DNA from: an uncultured Eubacteriales bacterium
GTDB taxonomy: Bacteria; Bacillota; Clostridia; Oscillospirales; UBA644
Direction of reading: 5' to 3'
Assembly: GCA_959604355.1 (NCBI GenBank)
Contig: CAUHAO010000001.1
Coordinates: 124,001-188,000, forward strand
DNA length: 64,000 nucleotides
Positions 8,939 through 17,197 of the stretch are shown in pieces. A program made the translations under genes and the position numbers. The notes under the pieces are model-generated. The model was not told the origin of the DNA. It ran no database searches and was given only the letters and a program-made list of their open reading frames with translations. Position 1 is the stretch's first letter, and the number at the start of each line of letters is the position of its first letter.

Positions 8939-9685
8939 ATGAAGATCAGTGCAAAAACAGATGTCGGAAAGGTTCGTCAGTCGAATCAGGACTGCTGCGG
9001 ATTCCGCGAATTTGACGCGGGGTGCGCGTACGCCTTGGTATGCGACGGTATGGGTGGACATCAGGGAGGTAATATCGCGAGTGATATTGCTTCTAAGACT
9101 ATAGCCAAGGGCATGGAGGACGGTTACGCAACGATACGCAACCGTTCCGTCGAAAAGATGCTCGCGTCCATACTAATACACGCAAATGACAGTGTTTTCG
9201 CCGCGTCGCTTTCCGATTCATCGCTCAAAGGCATGGGCACAACGGCGGTGCTTGTACTTATTCTCGACGGTACGATATATATCGCGCATGTCGGAGACAG
9301 CCGCGCGTACGGACTTGATAAAGCGGGACACATAGAGCGCCTGACGAAGGATCATTCCGTCGTTCAGGAAATGATAGACCTCGGCGAAATAACCGAAAAG
9401 GAAGCGTACAATCATCCTTATAAGCATATAATCACCCGTTCTGTGGGGATTTCCGCTGACCTCAAGGTGGATATTGCAACCTGCCCGCAGTCGGAGTTTC
9501 CGCGCCTTCTGCTTTGCTCGGACGGACTTTCCAACCTCGTTCCCGAGGATAGTCTGGAAAGACTTATGGCGGATGAGGATTTCGACAGAATCCCGGAAAA
9601 ACTTATCGCTATGGCAAATGACCGCGGCGGCATGGATAATATTACAGCCGTCATGGTAGACAGTACGGACGGGGGTGCGCTGTGA
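8939..9685 (+). CDS. prpC: PP2C-type serine/threonine phosphatase (Stp/PrpC)
   Basis: A 248-residue metal-dependent phosphatase that reverses PrkC phosphorylation. Motifs: DVGKVRQSNQD at 8-18, CDGMGGHQGG with the metal-binding Asp, GTTAVLVLI, HVGDSRAY, LTKDHS, and the late metal Asp in RGGMDNITAVMV. TGGAGGTG precedes the ATG. Its stop overlaps the GTG of the kinase gene by 4 bases, so the two are translated as a unit. Confidence 0.93.
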   Translation: MKISAKTDVGKVRQSNQDCCGFREFDAGCAYALVCDGMGGHQGGNIASDIASKTIAKGMEDGYATIRNRSVEKMLASILIHANDSVFAASLSDSSLKGMGTTAVLVLILDGTIYIAHVGDSRAYGLDKAGHIERLTKDHSVVQEMIDLGEITEKEAYNHPYKHIITRSVGISADLKVDIATCPQSEFPRLLLCSDGLSNLVPEDSLERLMADEDFDRIPEKLIAMANDRGGMDNITAVMVDSTDGGAL

Positions 9686-11493
9686 AGGAACTTGTCGGCA
9701 CATTGCTCGGCGGCCGTTATGACATAAAAGAGATAATCGGCGTCGGTGGCATGTCAATAGTTTATAAAGCTTTTGATTCCCTGGAAAACAGGTTTGTCGC
9801 GATCAAGGTTCTGAAAGACGAATATGTCAGCGACACCCGCTTCAGAAAGCGTTTTTTGAATGAATCACGCGCCATAGCAATGCTCTCGCACCGCAACATA
9901 GTGGACGTTTATGATGTCAATTTTGAAGGCGATGTGCAGTACATCGTCATGGAATTTATTGACGGACGTACGCTCAAAGAATACATCGACTATACCGGGG
10001 CACTTTCCGTTTCCGAGGCAATAGGGTACTGCAAGCAGATACTGAAAGCGCTGCGTCACGCCCATGAGCGCGGAGTAGTGCACCGAGACGTAAAGCCGCA
10101 TAACATAATGCTGCTCGACGACGGAACTATAAAAGTGACGGATTTCGGTATAGCACACGTGTCGAACTTTGAGACCGTCACGATGACAGATACAGCCATC
10201 GGGTCGGTACATTATATAAGTCCCGAACAGGCGCGAGGCCTCGCCACCGATGAGCGCTCGGATATATATTCTACGGGCGTTATGCTGTATGAAATGGTAA
10301 CGGGAAAGCTGCCTTTTACAGGAGACTCCGCCGTCGCCGTCGCGCTGCAGCAGGTGCAGTCGAAACCAACGCCTCCGCGTCAGATAATACCTTCTCTCCC
10401 TGTCGGTCTTGAGCAGATCATACTCAGGGCAATGATGAAAGATCCCGAAAAACGTTATCAGCACGCGCGCGATATGCTCGTAGATCTTAAAATAATTGAG
10501 GATGACCGCAACGCAGTATTTACGTTTGCGCTTAACGATACCGTTTCCGAGGAAAACCGTGCGGTAAAGAGTACGGAGTCGGGGAACAAGAAAAAGTCAA
10601 CTAAGAAGAACAGTGCTTCGGAGACAAAAAAACAGACGAAAACCTCCGTGTCCTCCAAAAAGGACAAGCCGCAAACTTCACGGAAATTCGAGACAGGCAA
10701 AAAAAATTCCGGGAATAAGACGGATAAAAAGGGATACAAATGGCTGATTTTCCGCAATAAACTCATTGCCGTTTCAGCGGGCATAATGTTTGCTCTCGTG
10801 CTCGTGGTCATAGGCTATGGTGCGATGAGGACCATTGTCAGCAACCTCAGTCAGGAGCTTGTGCCGGTTCCGAATTTCGTCGGAAAGCCGGCGGAAGACG
10901 TGATAAACGATGCAAGGTACGCCGTGAACTTCACGTTCGAAACCTTGCGCGAATATGACAGCACTTTCGGTGAGGGGCTCATAATAAATCAAACTCCCGA
11001 AGCAAACAGCAAATATCCGTCGGGTACTAAGATAACTCTTACGGTGAGCCGCGGCAAGCGCAGTACCGTTGTTCCGTCGGTGAGCGGAATGCCGGAAAAT
11101 CAGGCGATAGTCGCGATAAAACAGAAAGATCTGCTTTACGAGATAATCCGTGAGAAAAACGACACCGTGCAGGAAGGAACTGTCCTGCGTACATCCCCCT
11201 CGGAGGGGCAGACCGTATATGAGGGGACAACGATAAAGGTCTACGTCGCTTTCAGATCGACCGTGACACAGGTCTATATGCCCGACGTTGTAGGCTACAC
11301 GAAGGAAAAGGCGATAACCAAACTGCTTCAGGCTAAACTTATATATGAGCAGCGTGAAGAGTACAGCGATACCGTCGAAGCGGGCAGCGTAATAAGGCAG
11401 AGTATTGAAAAGAACACCATTGTCGATCAAGGTACACAGGTCATCATTTATATCAGTCTCGGACCTGTACCCGCGCAGGAAGGTTCGGAATGA
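9682..11493 (+). CDS. prkC: PASTA-domain serine/threonine protein kinase
   Basis: A 603-residue membrane kinase that senses muropeptides or lipid II and regulates wall growth and spore germination in relatives. The cytosolic kinase domain (about 1-280) has the glycine loop GVGGMSIVYKAFD, catalytic HRDVKPHN and DFGIAHV, plus the activation-loop TMTDTAIGSVHYISPEQ. A Lys/Ser/Thr-rich juxtamembrane linker of about 60 residues follows, then one TM helix (about 356-380) and three extracellular PASTA repeats (PVPNFVG, VVPSVSG, YMPDVVG). The start is the GTG inside the GTGA overlap with prpC. Confidence 0.95.
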   Translation: MKELVGTLLGGRYDIKEIIGVGGMSIVYKAFDSLENRFVAIKVLKDEYVSDTRFRKRFLNESRAIAMLSHRNIVDVYDVNFEGDVQYIVMEFIDGRTLKEYIDYTGALSVSEAIGYCKQILKALRHAHERGVVHRDVKPHNIMLLDDGTIKVTDFGIAHVSNFETVTMTDTAIGSVHYISPEQARGLATDERSDIYSTGVMLYEMVTGKLPFTGDSAVAVALQQVQSKPTPPRQIIPSLPVGLEQIILRAMMKDPEKRYQHARDMLVDLKIIEDDRNAVFTFALNDTVSEENRAVKSTESGNKKKSTKKNSASETKKQTKTSVSSKKDKPQTSRKFETGKKNSGNKTDKKGYKWLIFRNKLIAVSAGIMFALVLVVIGYGAMRTIVSNLSQELVPVPNFVGKPAEDVINDARYAVNFTFETLREYDSTFGEGLIINQTPEANSKYPSGTKITLTVSRGKRSTVVPSVSGMPENQAIVAIKQKDLLYEIIREKNDTVQEGTVLRTSPSEGQTVYEGTTIKVYVAFRSTVTQVYMPDVVGYTKEKAITKLLQAKLIYEQREEYSDTVEAGSVIRQSIEKNTIVDQGTQVIIYISLGPVPAQEGSE

Positions 11494-12386
11494 CGCGGGG
11501 CAGGATATATAAAGGCGTAGGAGGTCTTTATACCGTCAAGACCGAAAACGGGTTCGAGGAATGCCGCGCAAGAGGCATTTTCCGCAAGGACAGGATAGTG
11601 CTTTGCGTCGGAGACGAGGTCGAAATAAAAGACGGGGTGATCGAAACGCTGCTTCCGCGCAGAAATATTCTTTCGCGTCCGCCTGTGAGCAACATAGACC
11701 GCATATTTATCGTCACAGCGCTCGCAGACCCGACGCCCGATCTGTATAATATTGATAAGATGACCGTCGTTGCCGCGTTTCACGGCATCGAGCCCATAAT
11801 AGTTTTCAATAAAACCGACCTGCCCGATGAGATCGGCACGGAAGAAATATACATGCGTTTGCCGTATAAATATGTTGCGCTCGAAGCCCGTAACTCTGAA
11901 AAAAGCGAAGCGGCGCTCAACGTTATGCGAAGTCTCATAAAAGGACACACATGCGCGCTCGGAGGACTTTCCGGAGTGGGAAAATCGACGCTTCTCAATG
12001 CGCTCGATCCGACTCTCGAACGCGAAACGGGTGAAATAAGCCGTAAACTTCAGCGCGGAAAGCATACCACGCGCAGCGTTGAATTGTTTGACATCTGCGC
12101 AGGCACTGTCGCGGATACTCCGGGATTCGGAAGCATTGACTTTGAGGAGTTCGGAATAAGAAATCGCGCGGATCTTGCAGCGTGTTTCACGGAGTTTTCG
12201 CCGTTTGCGGATAAATGTATGTTTGGCGACTGCTCGCACACGAAAGAAAAGGGCTGCGCCGTGCTTGAGGCATTGAAAAATGGCGAAATACCCCCGTCAC
12301 GCCATGAAAACTATGTCCGTATGTGGACGGAACTGGGCGAATATCACGCATGGGAAGACAAGGACGCGCAGGGAAAGAAAAAATGA
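11490..12386 (+). CDS. rsgA: Ribosome small-subunit-dependent GTPase A
   Basis: A circularly permuted GTPase that checks late 30S assembly. Order of motifs: OB-fold N-terminal domain, G4 FNKTDLPDE, G1 GLSGVGKST at about 159-167, TTRSVEL, G3 DTPGFGS, then the C-terminal zinc finger CMFGDCSHTKEKGCAV. 298 residues is normal. The ATG overlaps the prkC stop (ATGA). In many Firmicutes rpe follows here; it is absent. Confidence 0.95.
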   Translation: MTRGRIYKGVGGLYTVKTENGFEECRARGIFRKDRIVLCVGDEVEIKDGVIETLLPRRNILSRPPVSNIDRIFIVTALADPTPDLYNIDKMTVVAAFHGIEPIIVFNKTDLPDEIGTEEIYMRLPYKYVALEARNSEKSEAALNVMRSLIKGHTCALGGLSGVGKSTLLNALDPTLERETGEISRKLQRGKHTTRSVELFDICAGTVADTPGFGSIDFEEFGIRNRADLAACFTEFSPFADKCMFGDCSHTKEKGCAVLEALKNGEIPPSRHENYVRMWTELGEYHAWEDKDAQGKKK

Positions 12387-13009
12387 ATGCATATATTTTT
12401 TGTTGGTCGGAAAGCGACCGACTGCCATATGATATAGCGCCCGAAGATCTGGTCATAGCCGCCGACAGCGGTTATAAGTATGCAGAACGCTGTGGAGTAA
12501 GGCCTGACATCGTTCTGGGCGACTTCGATTCGCTGGACGAGACGTATGTTCCGCCCGATGCCGAGAAAATAACACTTCCGAAAGAGAAAGACGAAACCGA
12601 CGCGCTGTATGCGGTGCGGCTTGCTATCAGTAAAGGCTGTAATGGTGTATACCTTGCCGGGGGTCTCGGAGGGCGGCTTGATCATACACTCGGCGCTCTT
12701 GCTGTGCTCCGATACGCGGCGGAAAAAGGCGTAAAAACGCGCATTGATGACGGTTATACGTCGGCTTTTATAGTCCAGGACGGCGCCGAAGTTGTGCTTC
12801 CATATGATCCGTGCGTAAAACATGTCTCTTTCTTCCCGTCGAACGGTGAGGTGACTCTGAGTGTAAAGGGGTTGAAGTATACACTTGACGGATATACCCT
12901 TAAAGCGGCCGATCCGTTGTGCGTGTCGAATGAATTTGTTCCGGACCGCTGCGGCAGCGTTTATGCGAAGGGTGGAGATGCTGTTGCGGTGATGATAAAA
13001 CAGCCGTAA
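12383..13009 (+). CDS. thiN: Thiamine pyrophosphokinase
   Basis: Converts thiamine to thiamine diphosphate with ATP. The 208-residue product has ADSGYKYAERCGVRPDIVLGDFDS, KEKDETDALYAV and GGLGGRLDHTLGAL, the three conserved ThiN blocks. I chose the ATG at 12383 that overlaps the rsgA stop (ATGA); upstream in-frame ATGs lie inside rsgA. It pairs functionally with the thiamine transporter ThiT encoded at 17825-18409, pointing to salvage of external thiamine. Confidence 0.93.
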   Translation: MNAYIFCWSESDRLPYDIAPEDLVIAADSGYKYAERCGVRPDIVLGDFDSLDETYVPPDAEKITLPKEKDETDALYAVRLAISKGCNGVYLAGGLGGRLDHTLGALAVLRYAAEKGVKTRIDDGYTSAFIVQDGAEVVLPYDPCVKHVSFFPSNGEVTLSVKGLKYTLDGYTLKAADPLCVSNEFVPDRCGSVYAKGGDAVAVMIKQP

Positions 13010-13040
13010 GGCTTTTTATAAAAGATTTCAAAGAAAGGAA

Positions 13041-13898
13041 GTGAGTCAGATAGGATTTTTATTTTTCAAAAAGAAGACCGAGGCGAAAAGACCCAAAGCT
13101 GTGGCGTTCGTTGATTATGAGCATTGGTACATATCAATGGACAAATTTTTCCACACAAAGCCCGACATTAAAGCGTGGGTGGACGATATAACCGTCAGAG
13201 CCGATGTTCGTGAAATACTGTTTTTCGGCGATTTTTCAAACCCCTCGCTTTCCGCGGAGATACCGAAAATAAGATCTTTTTCCAGTAGGATAATCGAGAC
13301 AAAGAACGCCAACCCGCGTATCGAAAAGGATTTTACGGATTTCATAATGCTGGATTATATCTATCAGCGTGCGCATGAGGACGACAGCGTCGATATGTTC
13401 ATTCTTTTTACGGGCGACGCGCATTTTAATTCCGTCAGCGCTTTTCTCAAGACGTTCTGCCGCAAGGAAGTCGGCATTTACGGTGTTCGCAACGCTCTTT
13501 CGATGCAGCTCAAGCAGACCGCGTCATGGTGGGAAGAACTGCCTCTGCCCGATGAAACGTCGCGTCCGTATTTTGAGATGATCCTCAAAAACATTGATTA
13601 TCTCGAACAAAACGGAAAGACGAATTCCCGCATAACGCTCAACAAGACCGTGGAATATGTTTCTTCGTCCAACAGAGTAAGTATAAAGAAGATACGCGAG
13701 GCGATGGATAAGCTCATAAGCTTCGGCTACATCAGAACAACGGATATTCGTGTCGGAAGAAACAAGGTCAAACAGATTTCGGCGGATTGGAAAAAAGTAT
13801 CCGAGGACGGTATATACAGCCGTCAGACGCTTGCTGCCAAACACAGCGCAAAACCGAAAAAGAAAAAACCTAAGACTCAAAAGAAGGAAGAGAGATAA
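13041..13898 (+). CDS. NYN-domain (PIN-like) protein with winged-helix C-terminus
   Basis: About 285 residues. Residues 20-180 form a NYN/LabA-like PIN-type nuclease fold: VAFVDYEHW near the N-terminus, an internal KDFTDFIMLDYIY, and LFTGDAHFNSVSAFL supply the acidic residues expected at the metal site. Residues about 190-255 (NGKTNSRITLNKTVEYV through KKIREAMDKLISFGYIRTT) look like a winged helix, and the tail is Lys-rich. RNA binding or cleavage is an inference. The start is uncertain: the GTG at 13041 overlaps the best Shine-Dalgarno (AAAGGAAGTGAG), and the next normal start in frame cuts into the domain. Confidence 0.7.
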   Translation: MSQIGFLFFKKKTEAKRPKAVAFVDYEHWYISMDKFFHTKPDIKAWVDDITVRADVREILFFGDFSNPSLSAEIPKIRSFSSRIIETKNANPRIEKDFTDFIMLDYIYQRAHEDDSVDMFILFTGDAHFNSVSAFLKTFCRKEVGIYGVRNALSMQLKQTASWWEELPLPDETSRPYFEMILKNIDYLEQNGKTNSRITLNKTVEYVSSSNRVSIKKIREAMDKLISFGYIRTTDIRVGRNKVKQISADWKKVSEDGIYSRQTLAAKHSAKPKKKKPKTQKKEER

Positions 13899-13912
13899 TC
13901 TCTTCCTTCTTT
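13884..13912 (+). terminator. Terminator overlapping the NYN gene stop
   Basis: AAGGAAGAGA pairs with TCTCTTCCTT around the TAA stop region, followed by CTTTAT. Confidence 0.65.
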
Positions 13913-14043
13913 ATACGCAAAAAACCGCGCAGTTGACGCAATCCTACTGCGCGTAGAGTTGACGGAACTTACAGTAGAGAGAGGGGAAACGGAGAGTTCA
14001 AAGGGTGTAAATGAAGAGTTGAGCCGAAAAACGCGGCTGTGGG

Positions 14044-14072
14044 TGTACAAAGAAACGAAAATCGGATATAAT
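14044..14072 (+). promoter_or_regulatory. Candidate sigma-A promoter for the 50-aa ORF
   Basis: TGTACA, 17-base spacer, perfect TATAAT, 107 bases upstream of the small ORF start. The region 13913-14178 holds no other clear gene. Confidence 0.5.
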
Positions 14073-14178
14073 GTTATTGCAGTCAAGGGAAACCGAAATA
14101 TTGCAAGCAAAAAGGCGGACAAAAGAGCCGCATTGTACATACCGCAATGTGCGGCATTCATAAAGAGGAGGCTTAACT

Positions 14179-14331
14179 ATGAAAACAACAAATACCGCAG
14201 AAAGAAAAAATGACATCCGTAAAAAGAAACAAACATTGAGCGAAGCTCTGGGACAGATACTCAGAGGCGTATTCACGGCAAGCATATGCGGCGCGGTGAT
14301 AAGCGAGGATGAAAATAATATTCTTTTCTGA
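14179..14331 (+). CDS. Unrecognised 50-residue protein
   Basis: A small ORF with AGAGGAGG placed 7 bases upstream of its ATG, a TATAAT promoter candidate about 100 bases upstream and a strong hairpin just after its stop, so it looks like a complete transcription unit. The product has a very basic N-terminal third (ERKNDIRKKKQ), a small-residue, moderately hydrophobic centre (about 26-41, GQILRGVFTASICGAVI) with one Cys, and an acidic end (SEDENNILF). It could be an amphipathic membrane-associated or regulatory peptide. I do not recognise a family. Confidence 0.6.
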   Translation: MKTTNTAERKNDIRKKKQTLSEALGQILRGVFTASICGAVISEDENNILF

Positions 14332-14340
14332 GAAAACAAC

Positions 14341-14378
14341 AACAAGCGAGTGTCCGCAATGACGGACGCTCGTTTGTT
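14341..14378 (+). terminator. 16-bp hairpin after the 50-aa ORF
   Basis: AACAAGCGAGTGTCCG pairs fully (two G-T wobbles) with CGGACGCTCGTTTGTT around a 6-base loop; the T tract is weak. It contains a GTG that could otherwise be read as a start for the hemolysin III gene. Confidence 0.6.
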
Positions 14379-14391
14379 TACTGAGGTATTT

Positions 14392-15069
14392 ATGACAAAG
14401 GGAAAAATACTTGACCGTCCTTTACCGTCTTATACGTGGCGGCAGGAGGCTTTCAATTCCATTTCGCATGCTTTCGGTGTAGCTTTCGGAGTGCTCACGC
14501 TTGCGTTATGCGTCGGCAAAAGTATTGCACACGGTTCTTTGGTGGGAACTGTATCGTCCGTGATATACGGCGTGTCGATGATCCTTGTTTATCTCGTGTC
14601 CGCGCTTTATCACGGGGCAAAGATAGGAAAAGGGAAAAAGATACTGCGTATATGCGACCATTGCACGATATTCCTGCTCATCGCCGGCACATATACCCCT
14701 ATAACGCTTTGCTCCCTGTGCAGTGTGAATCGCACGTGGGCAATGACGTTGCTTGTGCTGCAATGGCTTTGTGCGGCTGTAGGAATAGTGCTTAATATAA
14801 AAGATATGCATAAATTCGCATTTACGTCGATGATGTGCTATATAATTTCAGGAGTGAGCGTTCTTTTCCGCCCGATGATCGCGATAGAAGCGCTCGGATC
14901 CGCGGGATTTGCGTTTGTCGCAGGCGGCGGTGCGTGCTATATCATTGGCGCCGCGCTTTACGGCGTTGGCAAGCTTTCCGACAAGCTGATTCTTCACGGT
15001 GTGTTTCACCTGTTCGTGCTCGCAGGAAGCATTTTACAGCTGACGGGCATATACTTTTACGTGCTGTGA
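14392..15069 (+). CDS. Hemolysin III / YqfA family (PAQR-like) membrane protein
   Basis: A 225-residue seven-helix membrane protein. N-terminal PSYTWRQEAFNSISHAFG, LYHG after helix 2, CDHCTIFLLIAGTYTP and C-terminal LHGVFHLFVLAGS carry the conserved Ser, His and Asp residues of the PAQR/hemolysin III superfamily (a metal-dependent, ceramidase-like site). The physiological role is unknown; the haemolysin name is historical. I chose the ATG at 14392 with GAGGT upstream rather than a GTG at 14350 inside the hairpin. It converges directly on spoIIP with adjacent stops. Confidence 0.88.
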   Translation: MTKGKILDRPLPSYTWRQEAFNSISHAFGVAFGVLTLALCVGKSIAHGSLVGTVSSVIYGVSMILVYLVSALYHGAKIGKGKKILRICDHCTIFLLIAGTYTPITLCSLCSVNRTWAMTLLVLQWLCAAVGIVLNIKDMHKFAFTSMMCYIISGVSVLFRPMIAIEALGSAGFAFVAGGGACYIIGAALYGVGKLSDKLILHGVFHLFVLAGSILQLTGIYFYVL

Positions 15070-16158
15070 TCATTTGACGAGTGCGTTTTCGATTATATCT
15101 GCAAGGCATTTTGCGGCGTTTTCGGCTTCCGTGAGAGTGTTGCCGCAGGTGCCGACTTCCGCGAGGAACGCGCCGACGCTGAGATGCTGATTATACATGG
15201 AGTTTCTCAGAAGAATTGGTCTCATTAAGTCGGGAAAAAGGTTCGCGGCGGAGCGCTGCAGGTGCAGGGTGAGTTTGAAATTGTCTTTCCAATGCGGGTT
15301 CTGATCCGCGACTTTGCCGCAGGCGGCGATGAGCATTATCTGTGATGCCGTTCCGTATTTCGTTTCCGCGACGGGGCGGTATTTCGTACCAGATGACGTG
15401 ACGATGGTGTCTCGGTGCAGGTCTATGACTACTGTCAGAGTGGGGTAGGCGGCGAGATATTTCTTTATCCCTTCGGCCGATTTGAGGTATGCGCCCGTAT
15501 ATTGGGGGTCGTCGTACATCGTGCGGTCATGTACGACGCCTATACCTTTGTCCGTGAGCGCCTGCGCGAGAACATCACCGATATGTACGACATTATCCTG
15601 TGTGTCTTTTGACCTTGTGGAATAGTATTTATCTCCGTAATATGTGTGGCCATCGTCGTTGTAAGCCTCTGTGCCGTGGGTGTGATAAATGAGGACTTGT
15701 ACGCTTCCGGATCTGTTAAGTGAGATGTCAAGGTTTGATTCCAACATCGCCTTGGCGTCGTATTTTTTTCCGGCTTCGTTGCGGACGTATACTTCGCCGT
15801 AGTGCTCGGAGGACGACGACGGCGTCATCGTAAGCTTTATAACCGGCTTTGCACCGTCGGGAACGAGCTCTTCCGTGGGGTCTTGCTTCGGGTCCTCATA
15901 TGTCGGCTCGCCGTATGTACGTGCCGTAATGTCCCAAGGTAGGTTAAGACGCGATCGGGGTATCGTAATAAGGATAGACATCGCGGCGATTGATGGCTCA
16001 TTCTCGGAAGGTGACAGAATTGCCGCTCCCGCGACAGCCGTCACAGTACCCGCCATGACAAGTGCGGCACAGAAAATCAGAAGACGTCTGTACGCACCGT
16101 CCGTAAGGCGGACAGAACCTATTTCGCGCTTTACATTTTCGATGATCCTCAAAAACAT
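15070..16158 (-). CDS. spoIIP: Stage II sporulation protein P
   Basis: Peptidoglycan amidase/endopeptidase of the SpoIID-SpoIIM-SpoIIP engulfment complex. The 362-residue protein has a TM anchor at about 29-50 and an extracellular amidase-3-like domain with VLIYHTHGTEAY, VVIDLHRDT and a late NQHLSVGAFLAEVGTCGNTLTEA block containing catalytic Glu. AAGGAGAGG precedes the ATG. Its presence shows that the organism encodes endospore formation. A sigma-E-like promoter lies at 16188-16216. Confidence 0.93.
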   Translation of the reverse strand: MFLRIIENVKREIGSVRLTDGAYRRLLIFCAALVMAGTVTAVAGAAILSPSENEPSIAAMSILITIPRSRLNLPWDITARTYGEPTYEDPKQDPTEELVPDGAKPVIKLTMTPSSSSEHYGEVYVRNEAGKKYDAKAMLESNLDISLNRSGSVQVLIYHTHGTEAYNDDGHTYYGDKYYSTRSKDTQDNVVHIGDVLAQALTDKGIGVVHDRTMYDDPQYTGAYLKSAEGIKKYLAAYPTLTVVIDLHRDTIVTSSGTKYRPVAETKYGTASQIMLIAACGKVADQNPHWKDNFKLTLHLQRSAANLFPDLMRPILLRNSMYNQHLSVGAFLAEVGTCGNTLTEAENAAKCLADIIENALVK

Positions 16159-16187
16159 AACATCCTCTCCTTACACGGGATATGTTC

Positions 16188-16216
16188 ATTATATTCATTC
16201 CCGAGGCGGAGTATTC
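16188..16216 (-). promoter_or_regulatory. Candidate sigma-E promoter for spoIIP
   Basis: On the minus strand: GAATACT, 14-base spacer, AATATAAT, close to the sigma-E pattern (KMATATT-N14-CATACAAT). spoIIP is sigma-E controlled in Bacillus, which supports the reading. Confidence 0.45.
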
Positions 16217-16239
16217 AGGTTTGTCGAAAACTTTTTTTC

Positions 16240-16268
16240 TTGACAAGAGCGGGAGGATATGATATACT
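16240..16268 (+). promoter_or_regulatory. Sigma-A promoter for lipoprotein gene
   Basis: TTGACA, 17-base spacer, TATACT, 60 bases upstream of the lipoprotein start. Confidence 0.75.
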
Positions 16269-16328
16269 TTAAGCGTACCTATTCGAAAGAGCCGCACGAC
16301 GCGGTGCATTATGAAGAAAGGAAAAACT

Positions 16329-17099
16329 ATGAAAACAAAAAGATTGCTCGCGTTTATACTCGCCGCGATATGTCTCTTCGCCGTCGCGGGATGCAAGAAT
16401 AATACCGAGGACCCCTCGGATCCTTCCGTAAATCCCACGGATCACACGCCCGTTGTCACGCCGACAGAGCCTCCGACGGAAGACCCCGCAAAGGAAGCCG
16501 AGGCCCGTGATGTCTACGCTCTTATTTACGACTCCACGGTCGACGGAGACGGCTCGCTGTATTGCTCGGGAACAGTCACCGCGGACAACCTTATTGACAG
16601 ATATATGCTCAAAGCGGCGCTGCACATGATTTTGAAGGAGATATCTCCTGCGGGAGATTTCGAGCTCGCAGGCGCGGTGTTCAGGGCAAAAGTGCAATCG
16701 TTTTTCGGGGTTGAAGATATCCAGCTCAGATCGTTTGACTCCTCCGAAGGATATTCGTGCACATACGACGCGGAGAACGACCGCTATAAGATGACCGCGG
16801 CAGAAGGAACCGCCGTTGACGTGCCTGTATGGAAGGTCCTTGTTCGCTGGACTTTTTCGGGCGATACGCTCTATCTTTACGACGAATACCTGCGTGTGGA
16901 TTTCGACGGGAAGGGTAGCGCGGCGCTTTATCCGTCATCCGAAAAGACGTTTCTTATAACGCGCATTGCGGCGGCGGACACGACGTCCGTCAACGAGACC
17001 GCGGCGCTCGAATACGGTGCGCAGTATATGCACACCTTTGTAAAGAATTCCGACGGCACATACAGATGGGTGAGCACGACACCTATGTCTGAAAAATAA
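16329..17099 (+). CDS. Lipoprotein of unknown function with Pro/Thr-rich linker
   Basis: A 256-residue secreted lipoprotein: basic N-terminus, hydrophobic segment, lipobox ending VAGC (Cys about 21), then an acidic P/T/D-rich linker with TPTEPPTEDP, then a globular domain of about 200 residues. The domain contains YALIYDSTVDGDGSLYCSG and ends YRWVSTTPMSEK; I recognise no family. The second ATG (16329) is preferred over 16311 because GAAAGGA is correctly spaced to it. It is monocistronic with its own promoter and terminator. Confidence 0.75.
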   Translation: MKTKRLLAFILAAICLFAVAGCKNNTEDPSDPSVNPTDHTPVVTPTEPPTEDPAKEAEARDVYALIYDSTVDGDGSLYCSGTVTADNLIDRYMLKAALHMILKEISPAGDFELAGAVFRAKVQSFFGVEDIQLRSFDSSEGYSCTYDAENDRYKMTAAEGTAVDVPVWKVLVRWTFSGDTLYLYDEYLRVDFDGKGSAALYPSSEKTFLITRIAAADTTSVNETAALEYGAQYMHTFVKNSDGTYRWVSTTPMSEK

Positions 17100-17106
17100 A
17101 AAAAAC

Positions 17107-17143
17107 AAGCGTCAATACCATTCTCAGTATTGACGCTCTTTTT
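17107..17143. terminator. Bidirectional terminator
   Basis: AGCGTCAATAC pairs perfectly with GTATTGACGCT around an 8-base loop; T tract on + and A tract (T on -) on the other side. It serves the lipoprotein gene and the convergent DUF4364 gene. Confidence 0.85.
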
Positions 17144-17156
17144 TCGAAAATTGATA

Positions 17157-17185
17157 TTGACTATTGCGGTGTTTTGTGCTAAAAT
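17157..17185 (+). promoter_or_regulatory. Promoter-like sequence antisense to the DUF4364 gene
   Basis: TTGACT, 17-base spacer, TAAAAT on the + strand, just beyond the shared terminator and aimed into the 3' end of the opposite-strand gene. No + strand gene follows for over 1.4 kb. Confidence 0.4.
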
Positions 17186-17197
17186 ATTATAAATACA

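Noticed and set aside
11490..12386. RsgA as a rearranged or broken GTPase
   Set aside because: The permuted motif order (G4 before G1 and G3) is normal for RsgA, unlike the PstS case.
14350..14391. GTG start for the hemolysin III gene
   Set aside because: The codon lies inside a 16-bp hairpin and lacks a ribosome site; ATG 14392 fits the family N-terminus better.
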